DNA of 64,000 bases, taken from the IMG/VR virus record IMGVR_UViG_3300015371_000009, positions 23,983 through 87,982 of that record; one strand, given 5' to 3'. The number at the start of each line of letters is the position of its first letter. Within the stretch, counting starts at the first letter, position 1. The notes beneath the pieces are model-generated. The model made no database searches. It saw only the letters and a list, made by a program, of their open reading frames with translations, and had not been told where the DNA came from. Shown piece after piece: positions 29,120 through 38,771 of this stretch. Source of the DNA: a virus. The position numbers were made by a program, and so were the translations under genes.

Positions 29120-31378
29120 ATGCCGATGAAGCCGCACAAAGGCGAAAGCCAGAGCGATTTCATGAAGCGCTGCGTCCCGGAAATGATGGGCAACGGCAAG
29201 CGCGAAAACGATCAGGCGGTCGCCGCCTGCATGCAGATGTTTCGCGACGACAAGAACAAGCAGATCGATCCGGAGGACTACGACACCCTTGAGGAGTTCA
29301 TGGCCGACTGCACGGCCGAAGGCGAAGACATCGAGTCGTGCAAGCTGATTTGGGAGCAGCGCAAGCACAAGGGCGCGCCCGCGGTGCTGCACAAGACCCA
29401 TGCCGGCGCCGTGCAGGGAATGGAATTCGTGCTGTCCGACGAAACGCCCGATCGCATGGGCGACGTCATCGTGTCGACCGGCTGGCAGCTCGACAACTTC
29501 AAGAAAAATCCGATCGCGCTGTTCAACCATCGCGCCGATTTCCCGATCGGCAAGTGGCAAAATCTGCGCATCGACAAGGGCGCGCTGCGCGGTCATCTGC
29601 AGCTGGCGCCAGCCGGCACCTCCGACCGCATTGATGAAATCCGCAAGCTGATCGAGGCCGACATTCTGCGCGCCGTATCGGTCGGCTTCCGGCCCGTGGA
29701 ATCGCAGGCGCGCAAAGGCGCCGGTGATGTCGTGCTGGGCGAAACCTTCGCCAAGCAAGAGCTAGTCGAAACCTCGCTGGTCAGCGTTCCGGCAAACCCG
29801 AACGCGCTGGCGGTGGCCAAGTCGATGAAGATTTCCGCCGCGACCCTCGACCTCGTCTTCGCCAAGCAAGGCAACAGAAGCGTGGTCCGCAGGACTCAAG
29901 GCGTCCCTGGCGAGCAAGCCGAAACATCTCGTATCGGAAAGAGCAGACAAATGTCGCTCGCACAACGCATCAAAGACGCGGAGGGCCGCATCGTCGGCTT
30001 CCGCGACAAGCTTACGGACCATCTCGGCAAAGTCGATGACAGCAATGTCAGCGATGCCGACCTCGAGGTGACGCGCGAACTGAACGGCAAAATCGCGCAA
30101 GAGGAAAAAGGCCTCGAGGCACTCAAGGAGGCCGAGAAGCGGCTTGCCCTCACATCCGAGGACGATGCCGACGGCAACAACGGCGGCGCTGAACACCGCG
30201 TCACCAACGGCGGCGGCAACAACAATCTCGTTGTCGCGCGCGCTGGATCGGCTCGGCCGTTCAACTTCACGCCGAAAAAAATGAAGGCGATCGACTACCT
30301 GGTGCGCGACGGTGTCGTGCAGCTGTTCTCGCATCGCCTGCACAAGCCGATCGATGATGTTCGGCGTGCGATCTACGGCGAAGACGAAGCCACCAAGGCG
30401 TTCATCGAGTTCAGCCAGAAGGCGGCCACGGCTCCGGCCATGACCAACGTCAGCGGCTGGGCCCAGGAACTGGTGCAACAGGTCAACGCCGAATTCCTCG
30501 AGCCGCTGAAGGCCAAGGCGATCTATCCCAGGCTGGCGCAAGCCGGCTTGGCGCTGACATTCGGCCGCAACGGCAAGATCGTCATCCCGACGCGGTCGGC
30601 CACCCCGACCATCGCCGGATCGTTCGTCGGTGAAGGCAATCCCATCCCGGTGCGGCAGGGCGCCTTCACATCGTCGACGCTCACGCCGAAAAAAATGGCG
30701 GTCATCACCACGTGGACCCGCGAGATTGACGAGCACAGCGTGCCGGCGATTGAAGGCTTGCTGCGCGATGCAATCCAGCAGGACACTGCGACCGCGATCG
30801 ACAGCGTGCTGCTCGACGCCAATCCGGCGACCGCGATCCGGCCGCCCGGCCTGCTCAACGGCGTTGCGGCTCTCACCGCCACGACCGGCGGCGGCTTCAA
30901 CGCACTGGTGGGCGACCTCAAGCAGCTCAGCGGCGCGCTGATCACCGGCACGCAAGGCCATGTCCGCAACATGGTCTGGTTGATGAATCCTCAGCAAGTC
31001 CTGTCGATCGCACTGACGGCAGCTCCTGGTGTGGGTGCCTTCCCGTTCAAGGAGGAAATCAGCCGCGGGCAATTGCTGACGAACACCGTCATCGATTCCG
31101 GCACCGTGCCGCTTGGCACCGTGATCGTGGTCGACGCGGCGGACTTCGTCACCGTCGGCGGTGAAGCGCCCCGGTTCGAAATCTCGGACCAAGCGACGCT
31201 GCACATGGAAGACACCGCGCCTCTGGCCATTTCGACGCCCGGCACACCGGCAACCGTTGCCGCGCCCGTGCGTTCGCTCTGGCAGACCGACTCGATGGCG
31301 CTGCGGCTGATCCTGCCGCTGAACTGGACGCTGCGTCGCACTGGCGTGGTCGCCTGGACTCAAAGCGTCACGTGGTAG
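29120..31378 (+). CDS. Fused prohead protease and major capsid protein (HK97 fold)
   Basis: AGGAGG precedes ATG 29120. The 752-residue polyprotein has four parts. Residues 14-45 hold a CVPEMMGNGK..DQAVAAC module. Residues 95-240 are a U35-type protease with catalytic His near 137 (FNHRADFP) and Ser near 187 (AVSVGF). Residues 275-350 are a coiled-coil scaffold. From about 380 it is an HK97-fold capsid protein (GEGNPIPVRQGAFTSSTLTP, ending in RTGVVAWTQSVTW). Fusion of protease and capsid is uncommon but known. It builds and matures the prohead. Confidence 0.9.
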   Translation: MPMKPHKGESQSDFMKRCVPEMMGNGKRENDQAVAACMQMFRDDKNKQIDPEDYDTLEEFMADCTAEGEDIESCKLIWEQRKHKGAPAVLHKTHAGAVQGMEFVLSDETPDRMGDVIVSTGWQLDNFKKNPIALFNHRADFPIGKWQNLRIDKGALRGHLQLAPAGTSDRIDEIRKLIEADILRAVSVGFRPVESQARKGAGDVVLGETFAKQELVETSLVSVPANPNALAVAKSMKISAATLDLVFAKQGNRSVVRRTQGVPGEQAETSRIGKSRQMSLAQRIKDAEGRIVGFRDKLTDHLGKVDDSNVSDADLEVTRELNGKIAQEEKGLEALKEAEKRLALTSEDDADGNNGGAEHRVTNGGGNNNLVVARAGSARPFNFTPKKMKAIDYLVRDGVVQLFSHRLHKPIDDVRRAIYGEDEATKAFIEFSQKAATAPAMTNVSGWAQELVQQVNAEFLEPLKAKAIYPRLAQAGLALTFGRNGKIVIPTRSATPTIAGSFVGEGNPIPVRQGAFTSSTLTPKKMAVITTWTREIDEHSVPAIEGLLRDAIQQDTATAIDSVLLDANPATAIRPPGLLNGVAALTATTGGGFNALVGDLKQLSGALITGTQGHVRNMVWLMNPQQVLSIALTAAPGVGAFPFKEEISRGQLLTNTVIDSGTVPLGTVIVVDAADFVTVGGEAPRFEISDQATLHMEDTAPLAISTPGTPATVAAPVRSLWQTDSMALRLILPLNWTLRRTGVVAWTQSVTW

Positions 31379-31386
31379 GCCCGGAG

Positions 31387-31412
31387 GGCCCGCCAAATCC
31401 GGCGGGCCTTTC
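31387..31412 (+). terminator. Hairpin after the capsid gene
   Basis: GGCCCGCC (31387-31394) pairs with GGCGGGCC (31401-31408) over a 6-nt loop, followed by TTTC. It starts 9 nt after the capsid stop. The short T-run suggests partial termination that tunes capsid against downstream gene levels. Confidence 0.65.
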
Positions 31413-31448
31413 ACCTCGCTAAGCGATCACAAAAACAGGAGACAGAAA

Positions 31449-31751
31449 ATGGACGTAACGGAAACTCAGAAAAGTCAGTTGGCCGCCAGCAAAGTGGCTG
31501 CCGAAAAGACGCTCCAAGATCAAGAGCGTGTTGCCAAAGGCAAGCCGACGCCGACTCAGGAAGAGAATGATTTGGCGCGGGTCGGTGTTCATGTGACGGA
31601 GCATGAAGACGACGGCAGCGGGCCCGATCCGAACAATCCGGTCGGACTTGATCAGCGTCAGATCGAGGCCAAGCGGCCGGGACAGAACTACCAGACCCGT
31701 GCAGCGCAACCGGCATCGCGGCCGGCGGCAACGACTCATCGAAGCGAATGA
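31449..31751 (+). CDS. Small head-region protein (100 aa)
   Basis: The product is polar and probably disordered, with KGKPTPTQEENDLARVGVHV in the middle and a Pro/Ala-rich tail. It lies between capsid and portal genes and overlaps the portal start by ATGA. A decoration or scaffold-associated role is possible; not recognised. Confidence 0.55.
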   Translation: MDVTETQKSQLAASKVAAEKTLQDQERVAKGKPTPTQEENDLARVGVHVTEHEDDGSGPDPNNPVGLDQRQIEAKRPGQNYQTRAAQPASRPAATTHRSE

Positions 31752-33199
31752 ACGCGAAGTCACTCATTCGCCGAATGTTGTCCCCCTTGGTCGCGAAAGC
31801 GGCCGAGGGGGAATACCGTCCTGGGCCATGGCAGCTGCCGATCACCGGCGGCTGGCTGTCCAGCGACGTCGGCCAGTATTGGAATTGGTGGCAGCTCGGC
31901 TACAACCCGGAAACCGGGGCCGGCCGCTCCGCCATCGTCGAAGCTTGCGTGTCGGCGTACGCGCAAACCATAGCCATGTGCCCCGGCGATCACTGGAGGA
32001 TGAACAAAAAGAAAGGTCGCGATCGCGTCACCAATTCGGCGCTCGCGCGTATCCTGCGCTATCCCAACGACTACCAATCGATTTCCGATTTCCTGCTCAA
32101 TCTAGTGCGGCAGCTGTTCCTTGAGGGCAACGCCTATTGCTTGGCGCTGCGCAATGACCGCTTCGAAGTCGACGAATTGCACTTGATGGATTCGCGGCAG
32201 TCGGCGCCGCAGCTCGCCAGAACCGGCGACGTGTTCTATCACCTCGCCGGCAACAGCGTCATCCAACGCCGGATCACCGGGCCGCTGATCGTGCCGCAGC
32301 GTGACGTTTTGCACGTGCGGCTGGCGTGCGACCGGCGCTCGCCATGGCCGCTGCTCGGCCAGTCACCGCTCGAGGCGGCATTTTCTGATCTTGAAGTCGG
32401 CGACGCGCTGCAGCGTCAGCAGATTCAATATTACCTGAACCAGGCGCGGCCCTCCGCGGTGCTGTCGACCGACCTCGACCTCGACAAGGACCAGACCCAA
32501 TCGCTGCGCGATCGCTGGAACGATCAAGTGCGCGGCATGGGCTCGGGCGGCACGCCGATTCTCACACACGGCTTGAAGGTGCAGCCGTGGGGCACTGCGC
32601 CGAAGGACGCGATGATCGCCGACATCGCCAAGCTCAGCGACCAGCGCGTCGCTCTGGTGTTTCGCGTGCCGCTGCAAATTCTCGGGCTCGGCGGCACACC
32701 GCTCAGCTCGACCGAAGCACAGATGCAATGGTGGATCGCCAACGGTTTGGGCTTTGCACTGAATCATGTTGAGGAGGCGATCGGCGTGCTGTTTCAGTTG
32801 GCCGGTCAGCCCGATGAGTACGTTGAATTCGACACCGCGGCGTTGCTGCGCTCGGCATTCAAGGATCGGGTCGAGGCATTGGCGCGCGGCGTGCAGGGCG
32901 GCATTTTTGCGCCGAACGAAGCGCGCAATCAGGAAGGCTATGACAGCGTGAAGTTCGGCGATGAGCCGCGCGTGCAACAGCAAGTGGTCCCGTTGTCCGC
33001 CGCCGCCGAAATCCCCGCCGCTCCAGCACCGCGGGCGGCGCCGCCCGCAGCCGGGCAACCGGCACCGGTTGATGGCGCCAAGCCCGCGCCCGCTCAAGAA
33101 GCCAAGCCCGCCGCCAAGGAATTTTCCCATGACGACATCAAACGGGAAGCCCGACGAGTCATTGCTTCCGCCGCCAGAATCGGCCGGCGTTTTAACTGA
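31748..33199 (+). CDS. Portal protein (HK97 family)
   Basis: The 483-residue product has the HK97-type portal signature: WWQLGYNPETGAGRSAIVEAC near residues 47-67 when read in two parts, RYPNDYQSISDFLLNLV, and FRVPLQILGLGGTPLSSTEA. It forms the dodecameric DNA entry ring. The C-terminal 80 residues are an Ala/Pro-rich disordered tail and a basic helix. It starts by ATGA overlap. Confidence 0.9.
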   Translation: MNAKSLIRRMLSPLVAKAAEGEYRPGPWQLPITGGWLSSDVGQYWNWWQLGYNPETGAGRSAIVEACVSAYAQTIAMCPGDHWRMNKKKGRDRVTNSALARILRYPNDYQSISDFLLNLVRQLFLEGNAYCLALRNDRFEVDELHLMDSRQSAPQLARTGDVFYHLAGNSVIQRRITGPLIVPQRDVLHVRLACDRRSPWPLLGQSPLEAAFSDLEVGDALQRQQIQYYLNQARPSAVLSTDLDLDKDQTQSLRDRWNDQVRGMGSGGTPILTHGLKVQPWGTAPKDAMIADIAKLSDQRVALVFRVPLQILGLGGTPLSSTEAQMQWWIANGLGFALNHVEEAIGVLFQLAGQPDEYVEFDTAALLRSAFKDRVEALARGVQGGIFAPNEARNQEGYDSVKFGDEPRVQQQVVPLSAAAEIPAAPAPRAAPPAAGQPAPVDGAKPAPAQEAKPAAKEFSHDDIKREARRVIASAARIGRRFN

Positions 33200-34631
33200 C
33201 CTCTGGCATGAGGTGCTGGCCGAAACGCTGGCGCTCGAGCGCGAGCAGTGGCAGCGCGATCGCGCGCTGATGCAATCGCAGTCTGACGCCATCATCGCCA
33301 ATCTGCGCGCCGAAGTGGCGACGCTGCGCAGCGACATGGTCACGCTGATCACCGAACGGCTGGCCAGCTTGCGCAACGGCGAGCCCGGCCCGCGCGGTCA
33401 ACGCGGTGAGAAGGGCCAGCCCGGCAACGATGGCGCACCCGGCAGTGTCGGCGAACCAGGACCGCCGGGGCCGCAAGGCGAACGTGGTGAAGCAGGCATG
33501 CCCGGCACCGCCGGCCAAGCAGGCCCGCCGGGCGAACCGGGGGCGCCGGGTCAACAGGGGCCGCAAGGTCAACCCGGAGAAAAGGGCCAGCCCGGCGCCG
33601 ATGGTGTTGCGGGCCCGGCTGGCCCGCCGGGAGAACCTGGGGCGGCAGGCGCGCCCGGTGAGCCAGGACCGCAGGGCCCGGCAGGGCCGCAGGGTGAGGC
33701 TGGGCAACCCGGTGAAGCCGGCCCGCAGGGCGCCGCAGGGCCGCAGGGACCGGCCGGCGAAGCCGGTCAACCTGGGGAGCGCGGCTTGCCCGGTGAACCC
33801 GGCGCCCATGGCGAAAAGGGCGATCCCGGAACCGACGGCGCGCCCGGCGCGCCCGGCGCGCGCGGCGAACCTGGGCAGAAGGGCGAGCGCGGCGACAAAG
33901 GCCTCGACGGCAAGGACGGCGCGATCGGCGCCATGGGCCCGCAGGGTCAGCGCGGAGAGATGGGCCCGCGCGGCCAGCGCGGCGAACCCGGTGAGCGCGG
34001 GCTACCCGGCACGCCGGGGCTGAAGGGCGACACCGGCCCGACTGGCCAACGCGGCGAACCTGGGCAGCCCGGCCTGCGCGGCGAGAAGGGCGACAAAGGT
34101 GAAGTGGGCCCGATCGGCTTGCTGCCGGTGGTGAAGGCGTGGAAGCCCGACACCGTCCACTATCGCGCAGAAGTCGTGATGCATAACGGCGCCAGCTTCC
34201 AGGCCACCAAGGACACCGGCCAGGAGCCGCCGCATTCGGACTGGATCGCACTGTCGATCGCCGGCCGCGACGGCGCGTCGCCGGAAGTGCTCGGCACCTA
34301 CAAGCCGGGCGAGAAGTACAAGCGGCTGAACATCGTCGCGCTGAACAACGGCAGCTTCATCGCCAAGCGCGATGATCCCGGCGAATGCCCCGGGGATGGC
34401 TGGCAGCTGCTCACGTCACCCGGTCGCAAGGGCGACAAAGGGCTGCCCGGCGATCGTGGCGAGAAAGGCTTGCGCGGCGAGAAGGGCGACCCCGGCGACA
34501 CCGTGGTCGTGGTCGGCTGGCGGGTCGAGCGCTCCAAGTATGTCGCGACGCCGGTGATGTCCGACGGCAAGGACGGCCCGCCGCTCGAGCTGCGCGCGCT
34601 GTTCGAACAATTCCAGGGCGAAGCGCGCTGA
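33129..34631 (+). CDS. Collagen-like virion protein with chitin-binding-like modules
   Basis: The start ATG 33129 lies inside the portal 3' end (71-nt overlap). The 500-residue product has a coiled coil (residues 20-75) and a collagen Gly-X-Y domain (80-335). Two small beta modules follow, each reading like a type-3 chitin-binding domain ([40 protein letters not shown]), with a further short collagen stretch. It is probably a head fibre or decoration that adds surface binding. Confidence 0.75.
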   Translation: MTTSNGKPDESLLPPPESAGVLTDLWHEVLAETLALEREQWQRDRALMQSQSDAIIANLRAEVATLRSDMVTLITERLASLRNGEPGPRGQRGEKGQPGNDGAPGSVGEPGPPGPQGERGEAGMPGTAGQAGPPGEPGAPGQQGPQGQPGEKGQPGADGVAGPAGPPGEPGAAGAPGEPGPQGPAGPQGEAGQPGEAGPQGAAGPQGPAGEAGQPGERGLPGEPGAHGEKGDPGTDGAPGAPGARGEPGQKGERGDKGLDGKDGAIGAMGPQGQRGEMGPRGQRGEPGERGLPGTPGLKGDTGPTGQRGEPGQPGLRGEKGDKGEVGPIGLLPVVKAWKPDTVHYRAEVVMHNGASFQATKDTGQEPPHSDWIALSIAGRDGASPEVLGTYKPGEKYKRLNIVALNNGSFIAKRDDPGECPGDGWQLLTSPGRKGDKGLPGDRGEKGLRGEKGDPGDTVVVVGWRVERSKYVATPVMSDGKDGPPLELRALFEQFQGEAR

Positions 34632-34727
34632 AGCGAAGTGGCACGGCGGCACCGCTCGCTTGGATGTCAATGCCACTGTGGCCGCCGTGCCGTGGTCCTC
34701 TCGCGAAGACCGTGAAAAGCGTAATCC

Positions 34728-35351
34728 ATGGCCGACATAATTATCAAGATACTCACGCCAGCAACTCAGTTCGATTTGCTGACGCTGCAGGAAGCCAAGC
34801 TGGCGCTGGGCATCACCGACAATCTGTCGGACGCGCAGCTGCAGCAAAGCATCACGGTCTATTCCGACGTCGTGTCGGAGTTGACCAACCGTGTCTTCGC
34901 CAAGGAGCGCGTGCGCGAAACGTGGCGCTGCCTCGGCAGCCGGCGATTGTTTCTGTCGCACTGGCCGATCGTGGAAACCGACATCGAAAAAGTCGAGTGC
35001 CCGCGCGGCACGCTGATGGACCCGGCGACCTACGAAATCGAGGAGCGCAGCGGCAAGATCGAGCTGTTCGGCCCGCAGCCAGAGCCGATCGAAATCACTT
35101 ACACCGGCGGCGTCACGCTGCCCGATAAGGCGCCGCCGGCGCTCAAGCAAGCCACGCTCTTGCTGATCCGCGAAGACCGCGCCACGGCGCAGCGGCAAGC
35201 GACCAGCGGCATTCGCTCGCTATCGCACAAGGAAGCCAGGGTCATGTTCTTTGATCCGGCGCAACAGCTGCGGGCGCAGGGCGGCGGCGGCAACCAGACC
35301 ATGAACGCCGTCAGCGCGCTGCTGTCCCATTACACGCGGCTCGAGGTCTGA
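34728..35351 (+). CDS. Head-tail connector (gp6-like)
   Basis: The 207-residue product has LLTLQEAKLALGITDNLSDAQL and YSDVVSELTNRVFAKERV helices, then beta strands (KIELFGPQPEPIEITYTGGV) and ALKQATLLLIRED. This is the HK97 gp6-like adaptor pattern. It forms the ring below the portal. Confidence 0.8.
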   Translation: MADIIIKILTPATQFDLLTLQEAKLALGITDNLSDAQLQQSITVYSDVVSELTNRVFAKERVRETWRCLGSRRLFLSHWPIVETDIEKVECPRGTLMDPATYEIEERSGKIELFGPQPEPIEITYTGGVTLPDKAPPALKQATLLLIREDRATAQRQATSGIRSLSHKEARVMFFDPAQQLRAQGGGGNQTMNAVSALLSHYTRLEV

Positions 35352-35352
35352 C

Positions 35353-35736
35353 GTGCTCACGTTCGAGGTCGACACCGACAAGGCGCGGGAGAAGGTCCAG
35401 GCGCTGACCGAAAACGTCGAAGGCCTGAAGGGCCTCAACGGCAAAATGTTCGAGGAGTTCGTCGCGTGGCAGGAAGACGATATGCGGCGCAAGTACGCCA
35501 ATCTGGTGCCGCAGGGCGATGACGCCGGCTACACGCTGATTTGGCCACGCTCGCGATTGTCGACGGAGCGGCGCAAGCGCCGCAGCAGCCGCACGCTGGT
35601 GCGACCGCGGACCGAAGGCCCGCACGTTGGCGCCGGCCGCCCGCATTCAATGCGGCCGATCCTGCGGCCAGAGCTGTTCGAAAAGCTGCAACAGCGAATG
35701 TCCGAAATGCTCAAGAAGGTCGTGCCATGGGCGTGA
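35353..35736 (+). CDS. Probable HK97 gp10-like tail completion protein
   Basis: The start is GTG 35353, one base after the previous stop. The 127-residue product has an N-terminal strand-helix (LTFEVDTDKAREKVQAL), a basic middle and a C-terminal helix. Position between connector and tail genes and length fit a gp10-like or Mu gpG-like protein; sequence support is weak. Confidence 0.5.
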   Translation: MLTFEVDTDKAREKVQALTENVEGLKGLNGKMFEEFVAWQEDDMRRKYANLVPQGDDAGYTLIWPRSRLSTERRKRRSSRTLVRPRTEGPHVGAGRPHSMRPILRPELFEKLQQRMSEMLKKVVPWA

Positions 35737-36086
35737 ATTTTGCAACGCTGCTGTACGAGCCTCAGTTTGACATGTTCGCGGTGTCGGTGGTGTTCAATCC
35801 GCTGGTGAGCCAGCCGGGGCAGCCGACCTACAACGGCCGCGGAATTTTCGACACGACCGAACTTGACGTCGTGGCGTTGGACGGCTCGATCGTGTCCGAC
35901 CAGAAAACAATTCTCGACATCCTGGAAAAAGAATTCACCGTGCTGCCGCTGCAGGGCGATCACGTCAACATTCCGGCCGACTGCAACGGCGTGCCGAAGG
36001 GCGACTACGAAATCATCAGCGCCTCGACCAACGGCGGCGGCGAAACCACGTTGACGCTGCGCGAGCTGGTGACGGCGAAGCCGTGA
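35727..36086 (+). CDS. Head-tail joining protein candidate (119 aa)
   Basis: The start ATG 35727 overlaps the upstream gene by 10 nt. The product reads as a small beta barrel: NGRGIFDTTELDVVALDGSI, LPLQGDHVNIPADCNGVPKG and GGGETTLTLRELV. This is similar in layout to gpFII-type joining proteins. Assignment rests on fold pattern and gene order. Confidence 0.55.
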   Translation: MGVNFATLLYEPQFDMFAVSVVFNPLVSQPGQPTYNGRGIFDTTELDVVALDGSIVSDQKTILDILEKEFTVLPLQGDHVNIPADCNGVPKGDYEIISASTNGGGETTLTLRELVTAKP

Positions 36087-36087
36087 C

Positions 36088-36744
36088 ATGGGCATCACCG
36101 ACACGCAAAGCTATTCGCAAGTTTTGCGCGATGTGTTCTTCGCGCGGTTGGTGACGCTGCCGTTCTTTGCCGGCTTCAAGGCGCGCCGCAGCAAAATGCT
36201 GCAGATCATGCGCGAAACCATTCCCTATCTCGGCGTCTATATCGTCGACGAAGGCATGGCGCCCGACGGCGACGGCAACGCCGGCCATATCAAATTCGTG
36301 CACACGCTGCGGCTCGGCTTCTCGGTCATCATCCACAACAACGATGCCGTCGCCGCCGAACTGAAATTGGACGAAGCGTTTTGGGCGATCATGAACGGCC
36401 TGTGGCGCGACCCGTACATCACCAACATGCTGGACACCTGGAATCCCGCCACCGCCAGCGGCACGCCGGATAACACGCGGTTCGAAGCCGTCGTGCGCGG
36501 CAATCGCAAGCACGTGTGGGGTTCGGCCGGGCTCAACAACGAGCTGCCTTACGGCGAGCTGCAGTACGAAGCATCGGTCACCTACCGCTCAGAGTTCGCG
36601 CCGGTCATCACCGATGACTTGCTGCATATCCACGTCGAAACCGTGCCGCTTGCCAAGGACGGCACCGTCCCTGCCGCTGATGTCGTGCAGCGCATCATCA
36701 GTGAATACGAATTTACCCCCGCGCAGCAAGGAGAAGGACAATGA
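36088..36744 (+). CDS. Tail terminator/completion-like protein (218 aa)
   Basis: One base separates it from the previous stop. The product has LRDVFFARLVTLPFFAGFKARRSKM (in two parts), a VDEGMAPDGDGN loop, and a beta-rich C-terminus with LPYGELQYEASVTYRSEF. Position just before the sheath operon and size fit a tail terminator; no firm family match. Confidence 0.5.
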   Translation: MGITDTQSYSQVLRDVFFARLVTLPFFAGFKARRSKMLQIMRETIPYLGVYIVDEGMAPDGDGNAGHIKFVHTLRLGFSVIIHNNDAVAAELKLDEAFWAIMNGLWRDPYITNMLDTWNPATASGTPDNTRFEAVVRGNRKHVWGSAGLNNELPYGELQYEASVTYRSEFAPVITDDLLHIHVETVPLAKDGTVPAADVVQRIISEYEFTPAQQGEGQ

Positions 36745-37043
36745 CTGATCAAACAACCGCTCCTAGCGAGCGGAAAAAGCAGCTCGACGCCCGGCGCAAG
36801 CTGATCGCCGATCGGATGCCGAAGGTTGAGCGCGTGCGTGTCACGCCCGCGACCGATGACATTCGCAGAGTGCTGACGCATCCCAGCAACGGCACAAAAT
36901 TCCCGGAAAGCGGCTCGGTCGAATGGCCGCTCGACAATTTCACGAAGCGCCGCCTGCGCGACGGCAGCGTGGTCCGTGAGCAAGCCCAACCGCAGCCAGC
37001 CCGCGAGCAACCGCGCAAGCCGGCACCGGCGCGCAGCGAGTAA
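36741..37043 (+). CDS. DUF2635/Mu gp38-like small protein
   Basis: ATGA overlap with the upstream gene. The 100-residue product contains SVEWPLDNFTKRRLRDGSVV, the short motif typical of DUF2635 proteins encoded directly before Mu-type tail sheaths. The C-terminus is Pro/Arg rich. Role in tail assembly unknown. Confidence 0.65.
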   Translation: MTDQTTAPSERKKQLDARRKLIADRMPKVERVRVTPATDDIRRVLTHPSNGTKFPESGSVEWPLDNFTKRRLRDGSVVREQAQPQPAREQPRKPAPARSE

Positions 37044-37076
37044 TTCCGAAACAATCCGAACAGCGGAGACACAATC

Positions 37077-38648
37077 ATGCCTATCTCGTTTTCTCAGATT
37101 CCCGCCAACATCAAGGTCCCGCTTTATTGGGTGGAAGTAGACCCATCGAAGGCGGGACTGCCAGTGATCAAGCTGCCGGCGCTACTGGTCGGCACCATGA
37201 TCGACGCTGGCGATGCCACGCCCGACGTGCCGATTGCGATCGGCAGTCAGGCGCAAGCCGATGCACATTTCGGCCAAGGCTCCGAACTGTCGCGCATGTT
37301 CAAAGCGTTTTTTGCCAACAACTTCGCAAATGAAGTGTGGGGCTTGGGCGTCGCCGAACCCGGCGCGGCTGTGGCTGGTTCCGGCACCATCACGATCACG
37401 ACGGCGCAGACCGAAGCCGGCACCGTGCATCTCTACATCGGCGGCGAGCACGTGCCGGTGAATGTCGGCGCAACCGACACTACCGACCAGGTTGCCACCG
37501 CCATTGCGGCAGCGATCAACAGCAACATGTCGCTGCCGGTGACGGCCGCGGCGACCACCAACGCGGTGACGCTGACCGCTGCGTGGAAGGGCGTCGGCGG
37601 TAACGAAATCCGCGTCGACCTCAACTACTACGGCAGCATCGGCGGCGAGCGCTTGCCGCCCGGCATGGTGATCACTCTCCCGGCCACCGGCTTCCTGACT
37701 GGCGGCACCGGCGTTCCGGTGTTCGACACCGCCATCAGCAACCTGGGCGAACACGAGTTCGAATACGTGGCAATGCCATTCACCGACTCGACCTCGCTGT
37801 TTGACTGGGAGCAGGAATACGGCTTCAGCGATACCGGCCGCTGGGGCTGGCAGCGCCAGCATTTTGGCCACGTGTTCTCGGCCAAGCGCGGGCTCTACAG
37901 CGACTTGCTCACGTTCGGTCAGACCCGCAACAGCGGCGTGATGTCGATCCTCGGGTTCGAGGTGGCAAGCCCGTCGCCAGCGTTCGAGTGGGCCGCGGCC
38001 TACACGGCGAAGGCACAACGGGCCTTGATCAATGATCCGGCGCGACCGCTGCAGACGCTGTCGCTCAATCAGATCAAGCTCGCACCGCTCGACCAGCGTT
38101 TCAATTTCATCGAATTGAATTCGCTGGCGCTCAGCGGCATCGCCATCCAAAAGGCCGGCTCGGACAATCAGCCGATGCTCGCTCGAGAGCAGACGACATA
38201 TCAGCTGAACTTGTACGGGCAGCCGGATGACGCCTACGAGCTGGTCACCACGCTGGCGACGCTGGCCAAGGTGCTGCGCAATCAGCGCCAAGCCATCACG
38301 TCGAAATTCCCGCGCCACAAACTGGCCAACGACGGCACGCGGTTCGGTCCCGGTCAGGCGATCGTCACGCCCGGCATCGCCAAGGCCGAACTGATCGCCC
38401 AGTACCGGATGGACGAATATAACGGCCTTGTCGAGGACACGCGCAACTTCAAAAAGAACTTGCTGGTCGAGCGTGATCCCAACGACCCGAACCGGCTGAA
38501 CGTGCTCTATCCGCCAGACCTGATCAACCAGCTCCGCATCTTCGCGGTGCTGGCGCAATTCCGTCTGCAGTACGACCGCGGCATCGACACCGAAATCGCG
38601 GCCGGTGCCAACCTCGGCGTGACCGGACGGTTGCCGCTCACGGCGTAA
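37077..38648 (+). CDS. Contractile tail sheath protein (Mu gpL-like)
   Basis: The 523-residue product has the Mu-type sheath pattern: LPALLVGTMIDAGDATPDVP, an Ala/Thr-rich domain II, GQTRNSGVMSILGFEVASPS, and a C-terminal NQLRIFAVLAQFRLQY followed by a terminal LPL. It forms the contractile sleeve, so the virion is a myovirus. Confidence 0.92.
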   Translation: MPISFSQIPANIKVPLYWVEVDPSKAGLPVIKLPALLVGTMIDAGDATPDVPIAIGSQAQADAHFGQGSELSRMFKAFFANNFANEVWGLGVAEPGAAVAGSGTITITTAQTEAGTVHLYIGGEHVPVNVGATDTTDQVATAIAAAINSNMSLPVTAAATTNAVTLTAAWKGVGGNEIRVDLNYYGSIGGERLPPGMVITLPATGFLTGGTGVPVFDTAISNLGEHEFEYVAMPFTDSTSLFDWEQEYGFSDTGRWGWQRQHFGHVFSAKRGLYSDLLTFGQTRNSGVMSILGFEVASPSPAFEWAAAYTAKAQRALINDPARPLQTLSLNQIKLAPLDQRFNFIELNSLALSGIAIQKAGSDNQPMLAREQTTYQLNLYGQPDDAYELVTTLATLAKVLRNQRQAITSKFPRHKLANDGTRFGPGQAIVTPGIAKAELIAQYRMDEYNGLVEDTRNFKKNLLVERDPNDPNRLNVLYPPDLINQLRIFAVLAQFRLQYDRGIDTEIAAGANLGVTGRLPLTA

Positions 38649-38657
38649 ATGAAAAGC

Positions 38658-38715
38658 GGGACCGGCCGGGCAGAGCTGGTTTGGGTGACACGAATCTTTC
38701 GGCCCGACCGGTCCC
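38658..38715 (+). terminator. Attenuator hairpin between sheath and tube genes
   Basis: GGGACCGG-C-CGGGC (38658-38671) pairs with GCCCG-A-CCGGTCCC (38702-38715) around a 30-nt loop. No T-run. It sits 10 nt after the sheath stop and may adjust sheath to tube expression. Confidence 0.5.
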
Positions 38716-38771
38716 TGTGGTGCCTCACGGCAGCACACTGAAATCCTAATCCCCAAAAACAGGAGAAGACA

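Noticed and set aside
29762-31414. 550-residue minus-strand ORF opposite the capsid gene
   Set aside because: The plus strand encodes a clear protease-capsid polyprotein; the antisense frame is Arg/Gly/Asp-rich shadow sequence with no domain.
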